Positions 29,562-31,892 of a stretch of 31,892 nt of DNA are shown here, piece after piece. The notes under the pieces were generated by a model. The model saw only the letters and a program-made list of their open reading frames with translations, made no database searches and had not been told where the DNA came from. Source of the stretch: a virus; IMG/VR virus record IMGVR_UViG_3300046683_000089, positions 1 through 31,892 of that record. One strand, given 5' to 3'. Made by a program: the position numbers and the translations under genes. Within the stretch, counting starts at the first letter, position 1; every line of letters begins with the position of its first letter.

Positions 29562-30293
29562 ATGGCTAGGGCGAAGGAGACACCCCAAGACACCTCGACG
29601 ACGAAAACACGGGCCTTACCACCGTTATGGACGCACTACCGCGTGACGTGGACCTTTCTCACGCGCCTCTGTGCATCGGTGCCGGCCGATCCCGACATGA
29701 TCCGCAAATGGATCGAGACCCGGGAACCGCGTGTCAAGCCGGCGGGCGCGCTGTCGATCGAAGAGATCAACGAGGAAGTGCTCGCGAGCATCGAACGCGG
29801 CGAAGGCGAACCGGATCAGAGTTACTCCATGCTCGTGTTTCAACGGCACGCGGGTGGGCTCGTCGAGCGGTACGGCACGGTCAAAGCCCACGCGAAGGAC
29901 TGCGCGCGGATCTTGTCGTCGCAGTACATCGGGAAAATTGAAGGCGAGAAAGCCTTCAGCTCGCGCATTACCAACGGCCTGTACCCCGATGCGGCGCAGT
30001 ACTGGATTCCGATCTGCCGCGAGAACGGCGACCCGGTGCGCCAGGCGGACGGGGCCTTCGACAAGGCGATTCACGTCTACGTGCACGGCCGCGGGCAGAT
30101 GAACGCCTTGAAGCGGTTCGAGTACATCGAGCCGCCTTCGCAGATGACGTTCACCGTGAAAGTGCTGGGCCGGTCCGTGTCGGAAACCGATTTACATCAC
30201 TTGTTTGAGTATGGAGGGGTGCATGGCTACGCAGGCGAAAGAGGCGACGGCGAAGGGCGCTACAGCTACACCATTGAACGAGTCGAAGCTTAG
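29562..30293 (+). CDS. Unknown conserved-looking phage protein (243 aa)
   Basis: ATG 29562 follows AAAGGAGG, one of the best ribosome sites in the window; the frame upstream is a shadow of TerL. Segments: YRVTWTFLTRLCASVPADPD, MIRKWIETREPRVKPAGALS, EEINEEVLASIERGEGEPDQ, and an end FEYGGVHGYAGERGDGEGRY. No enzyme motif recognised. Lies between terminase and the repeat array, so packaging or capsid roles are possible. Confidence 0.75.
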   Translation: MARAKETPQDTSTTKTRALPPLWTHYRVTWTFLTRLCASVPADPDMIRKWIETREPRVKPAGALSIEEINEEVLASIERGEGEPDQSYSMLVFQRHAGGLVERYGTVKAHAKDCARILSSQYIGKIEGEKAFSSRITNGLYPDAAQYWIPICRENGDPVRQADGAFDKAIHVYVHGRGQMNALKRFEYIEPPSQMTFTVKVLGRSVSETDLHHLFEYGGVHGYAGERGDGEGRYSYTIERVEA

Positions 30294-30591
30294 ACCGAAC
30301 GCGCCCAAAGTGCGGACGGCGACGGCCATCGTCGAGAAGCATGAACAGATCCTCGATGCGCTCGAGCGCGAGACGATCACCGGAAAAATTGCGGAGCAGA
30401 TGGGCCAGCAGCTCAAGGGGATCACGGGGATAGCCAGGTTGGAGATGCAGTTCTGGAACACCGTGATCAAGTTCGGGCGCAAGGCGCCCGTCCCGCGGTC
30501 GGCGCTGATGCGGAGCGTACTCGGCTTGCCGGAAGCGATCTCGCCGACCGATGGTGAGGCGGTGCGGTCGATGTTGCCCGACGCGAGGTGA
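30223..30591 (+). CDS. Unknown protein before the repeat array (122 aa)
   Basis: ATG 30223 with GGAGGGG upstream is preferred over the in-frame start at 30205. Overlaps the upstream gene by 71 bases. Alternating Ala/Thr/Lys N-terminus, then helices TATAIVEKHEQILDALERET and IARLEMQFWNTVIKFGRKAP. The TGA stop is the first three bases of the first repeat box. A small-terminase role is conceivable from position, but no HTH is visible. Confidence 0.65.
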   Translation: MATQAKEATAKGATATPLNESKLRPNAPKVRTATAIVEKHEQILDALERETITGKIAEQMGQQLKGITGIARLEMQFWNTVIKFGRKAPVPRSALMRSVLGLPEAISPTDGEAVRSMLPDAR

Positions 30592-30962
30592 CGCCGAGCA
30601 CTGCAGTGTAGTGTCCTGGCTTGTCCTGCGCTGTGGTGGTGTGTCGTGAAGTGCCGTCGAGTTGTGCCGTGATGTGCCTTGTCGTGCGATGCCGTGCCCT
30701 GAGCTGAAGTGACGTGAAATGACGCCGAGTGGTGAGCTGTCGTGCAGTGAGCTGGCGTGGCTGTGAAGTGGCCTGGCGTGACGTCGAGGTTTGTCGTGTT
30801 CCGATTTGTGGTGGTGTGTCGTGTCGTGTTCTGACGTCGAGGTGTGATCTGGGCTGGTCTGACGGGGCCGTGTTGTGGTGTGACGTGACGTCGAGCAGTG
30901 GTGTGGCGTGTCGTGGTGTGGTCGGATGTGCCGTGGGGTGGCGTGACGTCGAGACCTGACAG
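30589..30962 (+). repeat. Pentamer array: six units of (TGNNN)n bounded by seven TGACGTCGAG-like boxes
   Basis: Boxes start at 30589 (TGACGCCGAG), 30652 (TGCCGTCGAG), 30720 (TGACGCCGAG), 30779, 30832, 30886 and 30944 (all TGACGTCGAG); spacings 63, 68, 59, 53, 54, 58. After each box come three free bases, then a run of pentamers nearly all beginning TG (mostly GTGNN phase), 8-11 per unit. The few exceptions are CGATT, GGATG and one-base slips in units 3 and 5. The pattern is strongly G/T-rich on the plus strand and not a multiple of three, so it is non-coding; the long minus-strand readings across it are open only because CNNCA repeats rarely form stops. Confidence 0.9.
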
Positions 30963-30968
30963 GTGCCG

Positions 30969-31151
30969 ATGAACAAACCTCCAGACGATCCGCCGGGGAA
31001 ACGGGGGCGCCCGCGCGTGGCGGAAGCGGGCTCCTCCGTTTCGACGTGGGTGAAACAGAGCGAGCATGATGCCCTGATTCGCCTTGCGGAACAACGCGAG
31101 ACGACCGTGTCCTCGCTCGTCCGCCAGTTGTTAAAACTGCGTATCCCTTAA
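30969..31151 (+). CDS. Ribbon-helix-helix DNA-binding protein with AT-hook-like motif
   Basis: A 60-residue protein from ATG 30969 (GTG 30963 also in frame). KRGRPRV (~11-17) is an AT-hook-like core. Residues ~23-58 form a ribbon-helix-helix: strand SSVSTWVKQSEHDALIRLAE, then QRETTVSSLVRQLLKLRI, as in CopG/Arc-type proteins, which dimerise and bind repeated operators through the strand pair. It begins directly after the seventh repeat box, so the array is its natural candidate target (inference). Confidence 0.82.
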   Translation: MNKPPDDPPGKRGRPRVAEAGSSVSTWVKQSEHDALIRLAEQRETTVSSLVRQLLKLRIP

Positions 31152-31176
31152 TTCTTCTACGAAACAAATCGGCCGA

Positions 31177-31202
31177 CCCGCTGAGCGCCGTACGCTCGCG
31201 GG
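31177..31202. repeat. Imperfect inverted repeat upstream of the protease-capsid gene
   Basis: CCCGC/GCGGG and AGCG/CGCT (31177-31202) form a nine-pair stem with a small internal loop and a CCGTA tip, ending six bases before the start codon, where the ribosome site would be expected. It could restrain translation or mark a processing site. Confidence 0.5.
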
Positions 31203-31207
31203 CATCC

Positions 31208-31892
31208 ATGCTGAACCGCGCGTACGCCGTGCTCGAAGTTCGGTCGGTGAACGACACGACCCGGGTGATCGGCGGCATTGCATCGACGCCCGAACCCGAT
31301 CGCATGGGCGACGTGGTCGAACCGGCCGGTATTTCATTCCTGAATCCAGTGCCGCTGTTGCTCCATCACAACATGGAGAAACCGGTCGGGACCGTCACGT
31401 TCCAGCCCCCGACGGCCGATGGCCTGGTCTTCGAGGCCACGCTCCCGACCATCAACGAGCCTGGCGCCGTGCGCGATCGCGTCGAGGAAGCCTGGCAGAG
31501 CATCAAGGCCGGCCTCTTCGCGGGCGTCTCGATCGGGTTCCTGTCTCGCGAAAAAGCGTTTAACAAAGCGACCAACGGGTTCCGCTTTCTCAAAACCGAA
31601 ATTTACGAACTGTCGCTGGTCACCGTGCCGGCCAACGGCCGCACAACGATCGCGATGATCAAATCGCTCGACCTGGCCGCGCCTGGCCGTCATCCGTCCC
31701 GCGACAGGGACACGCTCCCAATTGTGCGCGTCGACAAGGACGCGCGCCCCATGGAACAGAAAACCATCAACGAACAGATCACGAGTTTCGAGACCAGCCG
31801 CGCCGGCAAGCACGCGCGGATGACGGCGATGATGACCAAGTCGGCCGACGCCGGCGCGACGCTCGACCAGGCCGAGACGGACGAATACGACG
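31208..31892 (+). CDS. HK97-family prohead protease, N-terminal part of protease-capsid fusion (continues at base 1)
   Basis: Peptidase U35/S78-type maturation protease that would trim capsid delta domains and itself during prohead maturation. The start ATG at 31208 gives MLNRAYAVLEVRSVNDTTRV. The catalytic His lies in LLLHHNMEKPVG (His54 most likely) and the nucleophile Ser in GVSIGF (Ser108), both in family-typical context. The frame has no stop up to the window end and, through the 127-base repeat, runs into the capsid at base 128. A Pro/Arg/Asp-rich linker (about residues 160-181) separates the two parts and is a likely cleavage zone. Protease-capsid fusions are known in some phages but are less common than separate genes. 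A small stem-loop (31177-31202) lies just upstream. Confidence 0.9.
   Translation, partial: MLNRAYAVLEVRSVNDTTRVIGGIASTPEPDRMGDVVEPAGISFLNPVPLLLHHNMEKPVGTVTFQPPTADGLVFEATLPTINEPGAVRDRVEEAWQSIKAGLFAGVSIGFLSREKAFNKATNGFRFLKTEIYELSLVTVPANGRTTIAMIKSLDLAAPGRHPSRDRDTLPIVRVDKDARPMEQKTINEQITSFETSRAGKHARMTAMMTKSADAGATLDQAETDEYD
31766..31892. repeat. 127-bp exact terminal repeat, right copy
   Basis: Right-hand copy of bases 1-127. Removing it leaves a circle of 31,765 bp and restores the intact protease-capsid gene. Confidence 0.95.

Noticed and set aside
30589-30962. CRISPR array
   Set aside because: Repeated boxes are only 10 bp, spacers are themselves periodic pentamers rather than unique sequence, and no cas genes are present.
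30151-31305. Long minus-strand ORFs (His/Thr-rich, up to 384 aa) across the repeat array
   Set aside because: The complement of the TGNNN array is CNNCA repeats, which rarely form stop codons, so several frames stay open. No ribosome site, and they run antisense through the RHH gene.

Overview
The window is the genome of a temperate, tailed (siphovirus-like) double-stranded DNA phage, recovered as a circular contig. Its first 127 bases are repeated exactly as its last 127 bases (positions 1-127 = 31766-31892), so the unique circle is 31,765 bp and the window ends cut one gene, a prohead protease-major capsid fusion. The DNA is GC-rich, the genes are tightly packed with ATGA-type stop/start overlaps, and the standard genetic code fits throughout.

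Layout on the circle: (a) HNH nuclease and large terminase (27284-29544), two unknown genes, a repeat array of about 370 bp (30589-30962), a ribbon-helix-helix protein, then the protease-capsid fusion (31208 across the junction to 1338). (b) Portal, head-tail connector and tail genes (1341-8630), including a tail chaperone with a -1 slippery site, a tape measure protein, a very long tail hub with Ig-like modules (8627-12091), a tail fibre with a self-cleaving chaperone domain (12091-13086), and small distal genes including a two-helix membrane protein. (c) A minus-strand operon (14296-16639) headed by a CI-like repressor and carrying four further genes. (d) A divergent control region, Cro-like and Xis-like proteins, a tyrosine integrase and an attP whose core matches the 3' half of a tRNA-Phe(GAA) gene (18629-18676). 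(e) Early genes (18815-25282): winged-helix protein, probable annealing recombinase, a C5-cytosine methyltransferase overlapped almost entirely by a second recognisable protein in another frame, a replication-initiator-like protein, zinc-ribbon mini-proteins and a 525-residue propeller-like protein. (f) A cargo segment with a PEP-CTERM surface protein and a hairpin-rich non-coding stretch (25340-26271), which leads back to the packaging genes.

The host is inferred to be a high-GC Gram-negative bacterium with an exosortase/PEP-CTERM sorting system. Acidobacteriota would fit, but this is inference. The most unusual items are: the array of degenerate TGNNN pentamers punctuated by seven TGACGTCGAG-like boxes next to a ribbon-helix-helix gene; the phage-borne PEP-CTERM protein; the dual-coding methyltransferase locus; and the protease-capsid fusion hidden by the contig ends. 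No endolysin and no small terminase subunit could be recognised.
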